The position numbers were made by a program, and so were the translations under genes. A DNA stretch of 64,000 nucleotides from positions 148,567,405 to 148,631,404 of the forward strand of contig OV884012.1 of the NCBI GenBank assembly GCA_930367205.1, in the 5' to 3' direction. Position 1 is the first letter of the stretch. Every line of letters starts with the position of its first letter. The stretch is from Acanthosoma haemorrhoidale (lineage: Eukaryota; Arthropoda; Insecta; Hemiptera; Acanthosomatidae). A model generated the notes under the pieces. It worked only from the letters and a program-made list of their open reading frames with translations. It ran no database searches and was not told where the DNA came from. Positions 9,711-21,074 of this stretch are shown here, piece by piece.

Positions 9711-12700
9711 GTTTAAAGTGATCTCCCTTTCATCTAGGCATAATTATTACGACTCCTTTTCGTGATATACAAACACAATTTCGAAACTAATAGCTCTTTA
9801 AGGACGTTTAATTTAAACAATTATCTGGCAAAAAAGTCATTATTATGGAATTAACAACGCTATGAGAAAATCCTAACTCATAGCCAAAGTCCAGACCATC
9901 TTAACAATAAAAGTACATACTCGTCAAAATTTGAAACATTCATTTTTAATAATTCGAAATGTTTTTGGAAAACAAACTATTGCTTAAATTACTTTTAAAT
10001 ATATACGGATGGATGTTATATTGGAACAAGTGAGTAATCGATATTTGGCTGAGAGACATTTCATTTTATGACAATTGTTCCTAACAAACAGTCATAAATT
10101 GTAGTACTCAATGACGTAAAACACTTATAAACAAACAGCGCAATCAAATACTGTTTATATTAAAATAATACAAACAAAACAACAATGGAATATTTAATAA
10201 TTCTCAAACTCTAAAGGTGCTTTCCATTGATTCATATTTTATATATCCGTCTGCTTTGAAATAAGTCGATCGACAACTTGATTTAGGTAATTAGTAAAAG
10301 AGCTTGAATTTTTAATTCAGAAGTACGCTTCAAAAGTCGTATGATTCGGCTGTTGATCTGAATTATTAATTTTAATTAAGAATTACCTGTTCCGAGAAAG
10401 CTTTATTTATTAATCAATAGGTTGGTAATTTTGTCTTCGTGCGGCCTTCGCCGGCCAAAGCTGTATAAAGAAGTTATTTAATGAAAAACTTTTATGTTTT
10501 GCTATAAAAATTTTAATTTTTACGTTGAGGTCATTGTTAGAAAAGCGTATAACATTTTTTTTTTTTATGTCGTTATCAGAACAAGTTTGCTCCCTCACAG
10601 TCTTCAATATAATCCCTTTATTATGAACATATTCCAATGGCCGATAAAATCAATATGATAGACTACCAGTCTTTCATTTCAGCCTTTGCTAGAACGTTTT
10701 TAGGTTACTCGAGGGAGGGGACAAACACACTGAAAGGTAAGTTGAAAGTGACAAGTGCCTTTAATTTCTTGGTAATAAAAAATAATTAATAATTGGCTAT
10801 AACATCGTGTAGTGTATGTTGAGCCTTAACCATGACGACCATGACGTTAGTCTTAAAAATCCTTTCAGGAATCTAAGCGAAACTTAAATATTTGACCCAT
10901 CAAACTTGTCTTGAGTTTTCTTCTTAATAGTTAAAATGTTCAACACCTTTGTAGAACAAAGTATACTGCACAAGGCTCTTAATTACGTTGAAAATAATAA
11001 AATATATTTATTTACCTCGAATAAAATATATAGAATGTGACTATTTGGAACTTACAGGGTCTATAAGCTATACAGTATAGGGCTGAATGAAGGGGTTGGT
11101 TGCACTGTGAGACTCCATCTCCTATCTCCAATAACTCACGAACTCCGCTAGTTGGTTAAGAAAAATCACTACCCACTCAGCCCCTCCCGTTTAGGGTTAA
11201 TAGGGCAACTTGTCAAAGGCAGGCTTCAAAGTCTGTAACTACGCAATATGTCGGAGCTTCAATATGTTTAGGCGCACAACGGCCTTGGGAAATCACGTCT
11301 TGTGTATTTCTTTTTCTGTTTCTTCTGTCATGTTTGAGCTGTATTAAGTTAGGCCGACCGCAACATCGGGACTAACGGTGCGCAAAAACATAAAAAGTGT
11401 TATTTGTCTTAAGCGTCTGACGAAAGGCACAACAAGGCCTTTGTCCTTTCGGCTCATGAATCACTTATATTTTCACCTACTGACCATTAACGAAAAGATA
11501 AAACAATTATAATTTTGATCATCAAGTTTTATATCCCCCAATAAAATAGATACTCGTTAAAAGAAGAGCTGTGTAATTTTTTTTTTATAACAAGGAGATA
11601 AATGAACTTACGTGAGAAGTTTTTTTTGTATGAATAATCCAATTAATTATTAACAGCCACTCACCTGGAACAATAAAAAATATATATTTAATTACCCAAT
11701 TAAGTAAAATTCTCAATTAAAATGTGTCTGGCTTTGAAGTATGTAAAACAAACACAATAAAAAAATATATAGATTAATAATTAATAACAATGTTAACATC
11801 ATTGAAATGTGTTTACTTTTTATTTATTATTGTTTATATATTTTTATTGTTTACGAAACTCCAGTCAGAAGATAAGTAAATGATGAAACATTGACTTCTT
11901 GAATGTTATTACAAGAATTAACAATAAGTAACCCCAAATTGGACAAAATATGACAGTAAAAAAATTGAGCCGAATAGCCATTATTGGGGAAAGTTTAAAA
12001 TTGTTTATTTCACGTACTTCAATAACAACGTGGAAATTGTTGCCGTATAATTAACATAATTTTAATAAATTATTTCATGGACGCGTCATATAGATTAGCG
12101 GCTAATTTAATATACAGTTGAAGACTTATATTTTCAGTATATTTGAATATGATTTTATGCGGGACATTGTCGGTCCCATCAACTCGGTTCCGAGAATTGT
12201 TCATCATTTAACATTCTACAAATATGAACGAGTAAGAACTGATCAATTTATTTAACCGGAAAAATATTTTATTTTCGCATTGAAGTGAGAAAAAGTGAGA
12301 TTCGCCCGAGGCCGTTGCAAGTTGAGAAATTGACTTTAGAAAATTATTCTAAGTTTAGTGGGGGCATTGACATGCGTCTTAACACTTGGCCTAAAGCAAA
12401 TATCCTGCAAAGTAAATATTTAACATTATAAAACGAATAGAAAACGGCTTCTAAACATCTGCTACTAACTCTCGAACAAACAACAACTTGAAAGCCTTTA
12501 AGTTTGCAATTATTCGAATCCTTTACATCTTTTTATTGTTCCCAAACAGGATTTTTCCCCGGGCGAGTTATGTCTTGTTGATGATGTAAATAAATTTACA
12601 TTGCTTTTTTTTCCTGCTAGATTTGTACATAAGCTGTTAGTTACTGAATAAATTATTATATTTATAACCCGTTATAACTCTCAATCGATACATCTAAATC

Positions 12701-13433
12701 GAAGATTCAAACTCGAATATTTTTCTGGTTTCGATCTCAGGAATTTTATTGGACCTCGTGAGCATTTTGTTTATTTAATTACTTTTCCTGATTACAAACA
12801 GCTAATACTCAGATTTATGTTCTTCTGTAATTGTGAAGTATTTAAATTGTGGAAATAAACGACTACATATGTTAAATGTAAAAATAAAATAATACCTGAT
12901 GATAAATAATTATAATAAATAAGATATACTCTCGCGGCACAACGCCTAAGTACATCAATTGTACTTTTTCATCTTTTCCAAATTGATGGTAGTAGATGGA
13001 TGGTTCTTAAGCCAAATCTAGGTTATAACCTCGGAACCTTTACTTGCTTACCTTGATCGGATTTTTTTTAAAAACAGTTAATATACAAATGTTTTTATAA
13101 AGAACCTTAGTAATGATCACGATCTGAAGAAAAAGGGTATGTTTCTCCATATTATGCTATACTTTTCGAAACTCAAAATGTACCCCATAGATCACATTGG
13201 TATAGCCGAAATCCGAAAGCTCCATTTATACATGAGGCACTACACTTTGAAACAAATAGATTCGGCTGTGATCGTTACAGGTCAGTGTACCAGCTTGAAG
13301 AGTTTTTGCTCATCTTGTACTTCTCATTTATCAAAATAGTTCAATATTTGTACTAACAGTTTCTGAGGTAGGGGGCATTCGTCGCATATGGGAGATGGAC
13401 TCCCGACCAAAACAACGAGCCTATAGGGACTAA

Positions 13434-13446
13434 CCCCCCCCCCCCC
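13434..13446 (+). repeat. C13 homopolymer
   Basis: Thirteen consecutive C residues, one of the two longest of twelve C/G runs of at least nine bases in the window. Flanking DNA is AT-rich. Confidence 0.95.
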
Positions 13447-13916
13447 TCAAACGTACAAAACGACCTATTCACCGTTGTGATAATAAAGTCGGATATGATC
13501 CACAGCCGAATGTATAAACGACTAAAACACATACCACTTCTGTGTGGGGGACCGAAAAGCTGTTTAGGGCATCACGTTGATTTATCTGATTGTACTAGCA
13601 CGTGCTATTATCTCCGAAGGGCAACGACTCTTCAGCACCAAGAGTGATTCCTTTGATAACTGTGATAAGCAGGAAAACGTCCACTAAAGGTCATGATGCT
13701 TCACAAATGTTTGGTTGTAGTGTTTTTTCCACAACCAAGAATTTCCACCGCTCTGTGCCTGACAGTTCTGCACATAGTGTTCTATCTGGAAGCTATACTC
13801 TCCTATATTGAGTAGAATATCAAATTAAAGATAAGGGTGCCTTAACTAATTATATGTAATTTTTGTTTATCTTCGTAAACCATAGTTACAAAAACCCATT
13901 AGAACTGTTATTTTCG

Positions 13917-13989
13917 AATGAATGGGAACATGGAACACAATCCCATATTACCCAATAAGGCAGATTGTAATTTTACCACAATAAAGACT
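13917..13989 (+). mobile_element. Retrotransposon family A, extreme 3' fragment (copy b)
   Basis: This short plus-strand piece matches the last 70 bases of family A: GAATGGGAACATGG, then CCCAATAAGGCAGATTGTAA and TTTTACCACAATAAAG. It is heavily 5'-truncated. No A tail or target duplication was seen. It lies just upstream of a different transposase relic. Confidence 0.75.
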
Positions 13990-14019
13990 TGATTTGTAGA
14001 AGTAGAACTGTCATCAACA

Positions 14020-14262
14020 TGGTCAGATAAAGATACTTTTTCATGGTACTAAAATGACGAAGCAGCTCCATGAAAAACCATTTTCAAAAAACACCTTTCA
14101 TTTACAATGTATCAAAACCAAAATATATCATGACCTGGGCTGAAATAACTGGAATAGACAAAAACAGCATACTGACAACTGTTCGAAAGTAGAACCTGCT
14201 CTTCCGGTTCAACAATACAAAAACCACATTCTGAACGACATACTTGTGCACAAAGTCATCTG
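14020..14262 (+). pseudogene. Possible Tc1/mariner-superfamily transposase relic
   Basis: Broken frames carry blocks in an order suggestive of a Tc1/mariner-type DDE transposase. WSDKDTF lies at 14020 (compare the SDEK..F region around the first catalytic Asp). MTWAEITGIDKNS lies at 14130 (compare V-M-x-W-A-x-I-T-x-x-G/D-K). After a frame change at about 14189, ALPVQQYKNHILNDILVHKV follows (compare the YxxxIL.D.L segment). Stops and frameshifts separate them. Similarity is by motif memory only, with no inverted ends found, so the assignment is tentative. Confidence 0.35.
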
Positions 14263-14349
14263 TTGCATGAGAGGATTTTTATATTTTGTTATTATTAGAC
14301 ATTATATGCTGTAATTTTATTTAATATATATGTTGTAAATTACTAATCT

Positions 14350-14745
14350 ACAAAGCATGACGGACAGCAAGTCGAACATCAACCGTATCCAATCCTTTCA
14401 GTCAAAAGTCCTGAGAACAATAGTAAATGCCCCTTGTTACGTCAGCAACAAAACCCTTCATAACGATCTTAATATACCTTCCATTCTAGAACTCATCCCT
14501 TCCAAGTTCGTGAAATTCCATAGTAACCTATCAGTCCCCTAGCAGTCATTGCACTGCACCACTCATCCCTATAATCCTCCTCGGAGACTGAAACGGAATT
14601 CGGGGGACTTCCCAAGACTCCACTTCCTCTTTCGCATGCGAGGAAGGTAAATATGGTATGAATGAGAACATTTATCACAATTACTTATTGCCTAATAAGG
14701 CAAATTGTAATTTTAGCAAAATAAAGAAGTTTCAATAACAAAAAA
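14350..14745 (+). mobile_element. Retrotransposon family A, 3' part with internal deletions (copy c)
   Basis: It begins in the reverse-transcriptase C-terminal coding region and ends at ATAAAGAAGTTTCAATAAC followed by A8, a poly-A-like tail. Against the copy at 49985-50655 it lacks part of the C-terminal codons and most of the 3' untranslated region: the sequence jumps from the GGAGACTGAAACGG segment to GACTTCCCAAGACTCC, and later to GGTAAATATGGTATGAATG. No target duplication was recognised. Confidence 0.88.
14357..14542 (+). pseudogene. Jockey-clade-like reverse-transcriptase C-terminal fragment
   Basis: The open frame reads INRIQSFQSKVLRTIVNAP, then YVSNKTLHNDLNIPSILELI and SKFVKFHSNLS, before running out of frame. 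The order of IxxIQxFQxKxLRTIVNAPxYVSNxTLHxDL is typical of the region following the reverse transcriptase domain in Jockey-type elements. The full-length version, as read at 49985-50312, continues to HPNPLAQ and ends in RDLL-stop. This fragment has no catalytic domain. Confidence 0.85.
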
Positions 14746-15448
14746 AACCATTAATAGGTTGTGATAATACAATTAATTTATTCAATACAGTTATTTTAGC
14801 ATTTAAAGTGATTTAAAATGTTTGATTGGTTTTTTGAAACATTGGTTTATAAATATATTTTATTGCATTCACCATTTAGCATTTAGAAGTTAGAACTGTT
14901 AACCTTTTTAAACTTTTAGTTGTGCGACCTCGGGACGACATATTCAAATTGTGATTAAGATATGTAATTATGCTTGATATTTGTAGTTTGATCTTGAATA
15001 TGATCTATTATTGCTTTAAATGTTTTGTACCATATGATGCTTTGTGATTATGCCATTTTTCTTTAGTTTGAGCTGCTGGACGTAGTTGTGCATCCGTGCA
15101 GAGAAACGGAACGGCCTACTAAGAGCATTGGATTTTAACTCCTCAGCACTCCAGCAAGTAGCCGGGATCGGTGACAGTCACGGACAGTATTGCCTTACTG
15201 TCGTAACAGCCCCGCTAATAGACGAAGATAAGTCCTAGAATCGCTTACCCTAAGTCCACATACAATGGAGGCTTAGGAGTTGTAAAACAAAAGGAGGGAT
15301 TGGAGATTATCAGGAGGGCCGTGGTCGTGGCCACACTATCGGTGGTTAGGAAAATGCACTGACATATGTACCACGGGGGTAGCCTGTGCGGGGAAATATT
15401 GCCCCCTTTATCTCTGCACATCTCCTTCTACATAAATCAGTTCCTCTG
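14746..15448. other. Unassigned DNA, less AT-rich from 15080
   Basis: No gene is identified. From about 15080 to 15420 the composition is more balanced, and a plus-strand frame is open for roughly 30 codons (around YNGGLGVVKQKEG), but I recognise nothing. GTGCAGAGA near 15092 and TCTCTGCACA near 15411 are inverted, but the match is too short to call an element. Confidence 0.45.
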
Positions 15449-15502
15449 TAGCACAGCTGACTATCCGTCATAAAATTCTCAGCACGCAGACTTGCGAATC
15501 TC
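15449..15502 (+). repeat. tRNA-like A/B-box pair (possible SINE relic)
   Basis: TAGCACAGCTGA (15449) fits the pol III A-box pattern, and CTTGCGAATCTC (15491) is a degenerate B-box about 42 bases later, which is tRNA spacing. CATAA lies where an anticodon loop would be. Stems are poorly kept, so it is not a functional tRNA gene. Confidence 0.25.
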
Positions 15503-15528
15503 TTTCAATTTCATAATCTGGATTGAGA

Positions 15529-15801
15529 TTATCGCGTATTTTTGCATTCAGTGGTAAATATGAAATGACAACTGATCTGATAACATACTCCATTCCATCC
15601 AAGAAGTTTAGCCCAAGGAATCAGTTTATTTAAGAACGAGTTTAATTTTGTTTTGACACCCAGAGCGTCGCTAAAACACACCATAACCAAAAAAATAACC
15701 AAAGAAAAGTAAACATACTGGAAGTCATTGAAGTTAAGATAAAAAAAAAAAAAAATACTGAACAACCCCAAACGCAAATCCTCTACAGGAACAGTCTCCA
15801 T
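15529..15801 (-). CDS. Unrecognised 90-codon open frame
   Basis: This minus-strand frame starts with ATG and has a strongly hydrophobic middle (about residues 14-45, F/L/V/Y-rich, partly from a T14 run) and a C-terminal part containing LLGWNGVCYQISCH. I do not recognise it. The hydrophobic stretch is largely a poly-T translation artefact, so it may well be chance. No promoter or splice context is visible. Confidence 0.12.
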   Translation of the reverse strand: METVPVEDLRLGLFSIFFFFYLNFNDFQYVYFSLVIFLVMVCFSDALGVKTKLNSFLNKLIPWAKLLGWNGVCYQISCHFIFTTECKNTR

Positions 15802-16042
15802 CGAAGAAACTTCAAAACCTCATTTTGTAATATTGTAACGTGTAATAATGTACTTACATTTAATTTCGTTTGACCACTATCACCATGCCATTAGCAGACA
15901 GTAATAAACAGTATCTGAGATAATTTTCTGATTCTCTGAAGATGGCAATTTATTGCTGGATCTGCTAGGAAAATATTTAAGTTCATGTCGACGAAATATT
16001 TATTTATTAATTGACTGAACAACAAAATTAGAGATAAAAAAT

Positions 16043-16130
16043 AGTTCCAGGAACTGGACTCAAACCCGGCACCTTTTGCATGTCCTCAGGCAATCCTTGC
16101 CGAAAACCCATGGCAGGTATTCTATCAGTA
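16043..16130 (-). repeat. tRNA-like element, possible SINE relic
   Basis: Read on the minus strand, TGATAGAATACCTGCC (about 16111-16126) resembles the D-arm/A-box part of tRNA-derived SINEs, and GGTTTGAGTCC (16057-16067) matches the B-box with one change. The inter-box distance is longer than in a normal tRNA. Beyond the B-box is the perfect palindrome AGTTCCAGGAACT (16043-16055). No tail repeat or target duplication was found. Confidence 0.35.
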
Positions 16131-16397
16131 CATCTTTATTCAGACCTCCTTCATTATCCTAAGCCCAAATTTTCAAAGCTAGCAGCAGTTTTTATTTAAT
16201 TTATTTAAAATTTTATTTTCGTGAGCTTGTTTGGTAACTGCAAGTATTAAATATTTAAAAATGTCATTGGGTCTGAAATCCCAGCTATTTTAACTAGGAA
16301 GAAACTAACACAATTTAAGCTATTTAAAAATAAATATATTTGTAATAATGGGCAAAACTTGGATCGAAGATGTGAATAAATGTTTTATGATAAGCCG

Positions 16398-16461
16398 AGA
16401 TTACATTAGTGGATCATAAGCAGGTCTAATGCGAATCCCCTAGCTCTGAGCTATCACACGC
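16398..16461 (-). repeat. tRNA-like element with good A-box
   Basis: On the minus strand, TAGCTCAGAGCTA (16441-16453) is a good A-box. About 43 bases further, GTAATCTCGG is a weak B-box remnant. CATTAG and CTAATG form a six-base stem at about the anticodon-arm position. It fits a degraded tRNA or tRNA-derived SINE. Confidence 0.3.
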
Positions 16462-19400
16462 TTTTGAAGATTTTTTTTAACATATCTAACCACCCTTATC
16501 AAGTACTCTATATTTAAATGAGGGCTGGGGGATGAGAAATTTTTTTTATCATAGAACAAGATCATAAATCCAAGATTATTTCATTCGGACTTTCTCTATC
16601 GAATTAGGTAAATGGGAGGAGGGATGTCAATATTTGACCTGGAAACGTGTCTTTTTTTTATTTTTCGATCGCTTATCCCTCTACAGAAATATGTAGAAAA
16701 AAATCTGCTTACACAAAAAATAATGAATACGTGGTATCCACCGTTTATGAAAATAGCCAAAAGTAGGAATGTTGTATATACCTTATTGTAAACTACCTAA
16801 AACATATTCTACAATATTGCAGAATGACAAGTTGTCTTATACGTTTTAATTTTATAATCTAAATATAACAAATTTAGTTTTTAATGGATAAGGATTGATT
16901 TCAAGGAACAAACACTCGGCTGAAAAATGATTCACTAAAATACCTGCAGTAAGATGGAATAAATGAGAAAAATACACTACTTTGCCAACATAACTTGGCT
17001 TTAAAACTGGCGAATCATAATCTTTAAATACATTCAATACTATGTTAAAATTACTCAAAGTGAATCATTGCGGCAACAAATTCACTTAAGTCGCCAAAAC
17101 ATCATTCCTAAAGAACAATTTCATAATCGACATACATACAGCAAAAAACTCTATCACAATCATGTTTTTCAAAATTGGAGCGCATATTTCAATTTATAAG
17201 ATTTCTTACATGTTATCCTGTACGAATTTCGAGTAAATTTTAACACCCAAACCGATATATGTATTGAATAAAACTTTGAGAATGGGTTTAATAAATTAAA
17301 AACTGACACAACTTATGGAGTTTATGAGAGTGAGTTGGATGTAAGAATATTACTCGTAGGAGTGGGTGAAGCCGTGGGGCAACCCGACTGTAAGGAGTCA
17401 TTAGCGGTAGAGGTAAATGACAAAAAAAAACAAAAACACAAAAAAAAACACATAGAAAAAACAATAGGAAAAACGACCGCATTAACCCCACTCCCTTAAT
17501 GAGTGTGTTGCGTATTACATGTTATGATATTATCTAATTGATTCATTCAGATAGCGCCTAATGTAAAATTAATTTTTCTTATAACTAATGGGAAGCAATA
17601 AAAGCTGCCTGCATCCATTAGGGATGAGTTCAACTATTTAATTATGGCACTATAAAAACTCCGTTCTGTCTATTATATATCCTTTTTAACACAAATAACA
17701 CTATGAGAATATCATTATGATGAAGCTTAACACAAAATAATTGAAATATATAGCATAAGTGAACAAAAAAATTATATTGATAGTTAACCTAAATATAAGG
17801 AATCGATACTGTTAGGCGATTATGTATTTTTATTTTTATTAACCAGCTTTTATTACACAAATGAATTGTATTTTTTATATATGCACAAAAAAAAATTAAG
17901 GATTTAGAAAAAGAAGGTTCCACTTCAACTAATTTTCGATTTTTTTAAGTTTTTTAAATACTTATGAATGAGGAACAAACATAGCTGATGTTTTTGACCA
18001 AAACTACATTATTTTATTAGACGTTATGATTGTAATACATTACATAAAAATACATTATCTTTGTAACCGAAAATAATTAACATTACAAAAATAATTGCAA
18101 GAAAATACCTTGGCATATTGAATAAGTAATTTCTACTGTTGGCATTCAAAACACTAATTTTTGGGAAAGCATTATCCTTAAACATTTAGAAAACAAAACT
18201 TTGAAGCTTTAATAGCTTCTGAGCTTTTACGTGATAAATAAAACTTGCCAAAATCAAAACGTGCCTAAACTTTTCCAGTTATTACATTTTATTAACATCA
18301 TTGTTCATTGTTAGACATAAGTATATAAAAAAGTTTGCTCTTAAGTTCTCCTCTCAAGGCGCAGATAAGTATAGAAACGATAAACTTGATGAAAATCTAA
18401 AAACTCACTTTTATCAATCCAAGCCGTTTTCCTAACAAACTCTTCTACTTGATATAATCTATGATTACGAGTATTTTCTATAGAGACGCTATCGTTACTT
18501 TTTCTAGGGATTCGGTCCACATATGGGATCTGAAAATGGACGGGTGGTATCGGGGCATTAGAAATTAGCGGCTAACATTATGTGGGAGGGAAATGGCGGA
18601 ATACCCAATGGAGGAGAGGGTTATGAACGTGAAATCCAAAAACTACTCCCGGACGTGGGATTATTGTCATTACTCGGGACCCACACTGAGTGGAAACTGG
18701 CTCGTTATATTCGAAACTGACAAAATGAGTCCGATCTCCGCTGGTAATGAGCACATTTAGCAAGCATGTTAATCGTTCCACTAGCCAAAGCTGGACAAAA
18801 TATTAGGCTATTACCGTATATCACAGGGGACAGATGGACAAAACAGACGATATGTGTTTTGTTTACCTAGGCCGGAGCTTTTGACTGATTCACGCCCGCC
18901 GACCGTGCTTATAATTAATAATCCTCCCTCCAGCTAGCGAGCGGATTGGGGGAAATTAGCCAACGGCACCCCCCACAAAACATTTCGCTTACATTTTCCC
19001 CACAATTCATACACTAGTGCTTTGATTGTCCCACTATCTGTTTGCTTCTAATTTTAGAATGGGTTGGTTTTTTTCAAGGACAAAAAACGTATATGCCAAT
19101 TTATTACATGGGTGCTTTGATTAATTTTTTAAAAATGTTTCTGAGGATAGGATTCTCTTAATTATTTAATCAGATTGGCTGCAGTTTATGCAGATTACTG
19201 AAAACATAACTTTTTTTTAAATTTGAGGGAATGGAGTGCTCTAAAAGTTGAATATAAAACGCCCAGAGTTCATATTTTAACGATATTTTTAGAGGCCAAT
19301 TGGAATATTAGTTCTAAATTTCGTTTCATAAATCAGAGATGTCTAAAATAACAATTACAAAAGCTGAATAAATATCCACATTAATTCACAGAACTACCCA

Positions 19401-20046
19401 GACTATATAGATGATTTTGTTTAAATGTTTTGGATAGTGTCTATTTGCATTCAATTACACATAACCAACAACAGTTATTTTGAACTCCATTTTTAAAAGT
19501 TTCTTATTCATTTTAATAAGGAAAAGATGTCAGAAAATTGATAAAACATATTAGCTAACTGGAAGGTAATTAACCACTGAATTTTAAATTGCACAATAAA
19601 ATGTTATTAAAGTAATTCATGCTACCTAGAAGCAAGGAGAAAAAAAACAAAACCCTAATAATATAAAATTATATCCAACGACTGTTCAGGCGAGTAGGAA
19701 GAGGAGAGCCTTGGGAACTATTGTTACAATTAATTATAATAACAGTTTAATAGTAACAATTTACTTTTATTAGCCTTTTGCTCTGAGAATATGGGGAAGC
19801 GCGAAAAGCCTGGGGAATGGTAGAACAAAGGAAACTGCGGAAAAATAATTTATGAGTTTCCTTTCAGAGAAAATTGCACAACTTAAACTATGAATGAGCG
19901 CATTTCACCGTTCTATGGAATCCTCAAGTATGTGAGAAACTCCCTTGTAATAGGCCGCCCGATGGGTAATTATCGGAGATATGTAGCGGTCTCTCTTTTC
20001 ACTCCCCTCATTTACATATTAAATAATTATATAACCATTTGTTCAA
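16462..20046. other. Unassigned block with a less AT-rich island at 18480-19040
   Basis: No gene is seen. Most of it is AT-rich. The island at 18480-19040 is clearly richer in GC and has several transcription-factor-like words: CGTGGGA (18654, Su(H)-like), CAGATG (18831, E-box), TGTTTAC (18860, forkhead core) and CTTTGATT (19020, TCF-like). A minus-strand 67-codon frame (18578-18781) in the island is unrecognised. Confidence 0.45.
18480..19040. promoter_or_regulatory. Candidate regulatory island
   Basis: The call is based only on a local composition shift and a cluster of short motifs (E-box, forkhead core, TCF-like, Su(H)-like). Such words also occur by chance, and no conservation data are available, so this is a prompt for comparison rather than an identification. 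Confidence 0.15.
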
Positions 20047-20370
20047 ATTAAATGGTTACAGTAAGCCATTTTTTTGCCTCCAATGGCTACTGTTCACTTG
20101 GGACAATTAGCTACTACACGGGCAATACTTTTTTCTGAGCTTGGCAACGTACAACTACGCTTTTACCTCAGGTTAGCTAATTACAAGTTGCCACCCTGCC
20201 CTAATTCGTGGTGCTTGAAAGTAAAAAGTACTTCAAACACTGGAATATATTTGAGTAAAATTGTGTTTCACCACACTGTCTTTACTATATAAAGAGCTCT
20301 TTGATAATACTTTAATGTAAATATTAATAACACAAGTAAGGTAAATATCGAACACGTTACACACTACCCT
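20047..20370 (+). repeat. Inverted duplication, left arm
   Basis: The left arm matches, in reverse complement, 21075-21672. Shared blocks in order include ATTAAATGGTTA followed by TAAGCCAT, TTAGCTAATTACA/GGCTAATTACA with CCACCCT, AGTAAAATTGTGT, AAAGAGCTCTTTGAT (nearly the same on both sides) and AAGTAAGGTAAATAT with GAACACGTTACA. Identity is only moderate, so the pair is old. The left arm lacks about 235 bp present in the right arm between the AATTGTGT and TCTTTA blocks. Just outside, AACCATTT (20033-20040) is an inverted match to AAATGGTT. Confidence 0.8.
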
Positions 20371-21074
20371 TTGGTTCAGACTGATTAATAATCAATTTGA
20401 ATCAAATGGTAGTGTTTAACCTCCAGAATTTTATAAACGGAAGCTATAGACGACGTGACCACCTTAATCGATAAATCGCTAACTGGAGTTATTGCAAAGA
20501 TTAACCTCGATGGAGCGAACGACGTTCCAGGCCTATCGAATGAAAAAAAAAACCTTTGGAATATAACCTTTTTGTTGTAATATTACGAAGTAGGCACTAC
20601 AATAGGGTTCATTCAACATACAATTGAGGTGGAGCTTTGGAACTTAACTGTATTCTAACGTAAATTTTAGGGATTGTACTTGCCTAAAGCAGCTAAGGGT
20701 GTAGCCAGGGGTATTACGACACAATTTATAAATATATTCTCAGCTATTCAGAATACATGAGAACCGAGCTGCTCAAGTATTCCGATTGCCTTGGCCCTAG
20801 TGTATATAATAAAGGGGCTTTGCGTAATACGTGGCTTACCCACGGTTAATGTACTCGTGGAAAATGTATTATTTTGGAAACATAATTGTACCAATCTCAG
20901 TAAGTGTTAGATTATCGTAACAACTCCTGAATTTCCATCGATAAAAATTGGCTTCTCTCCGAAATTGAAGGATCTCAGACTAAGCTTTTAGAGAGTTAAC
21001 TCTTAAAGTCTCACTTCAAAGTAGAGGATACGAGGTTAATGCAAAAATAAATTCAACAAACTACAAAATAAAAA
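20371..21074. other. Spacer of the inverted duplication
   Basis: About 700 bp lie between the arms. I see no coding region, and the spacer shows no extra inverted pairing with itself. Confidence 0.5.

Larger units (their letters stand above)
8456..13916. other. Long unassigned AT-rich block
   Basis: No convincing gene lies in this 5.4 kb. It contains a CT microsatellite at 9695-9710 and a 13-base C run at 13434-13446. Two small plus-strand frames of 66 and 69 codons (13139-13339 and 13602-13811) are unrecognised, and the minus strand over 13590-13810 is also nearly open, so neither is persuasive. A TAGGTTGGT word at 10418 resembles a mariner end but has no partner. GTTCCAGGTGAGT-like splice words (about 11664, minus strand) have no attached coding exon. 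Confidence 0.5.

Noticed and set aside
10418..10437. TAGGTTGGTAATTTTG resembling a mariner end
   Set aside because: No matching inverted end within several kb, and no transposase fragment.
15112..15175. GGCCTACTAAG resembling part of miR-193, with a weak hairpin partner
   Set aside because: The match is 11 nt only, the flanking seed does not fit, and the predicted stem has a long loop and bulge.
15090..15420. Short inverted words GTGCAGAGA / TCTCTGCAC around 330 bp, as a possible small DNA transposon
   Set aside because: Only about ten matching bases, no target duplication, and no second copy in the window.
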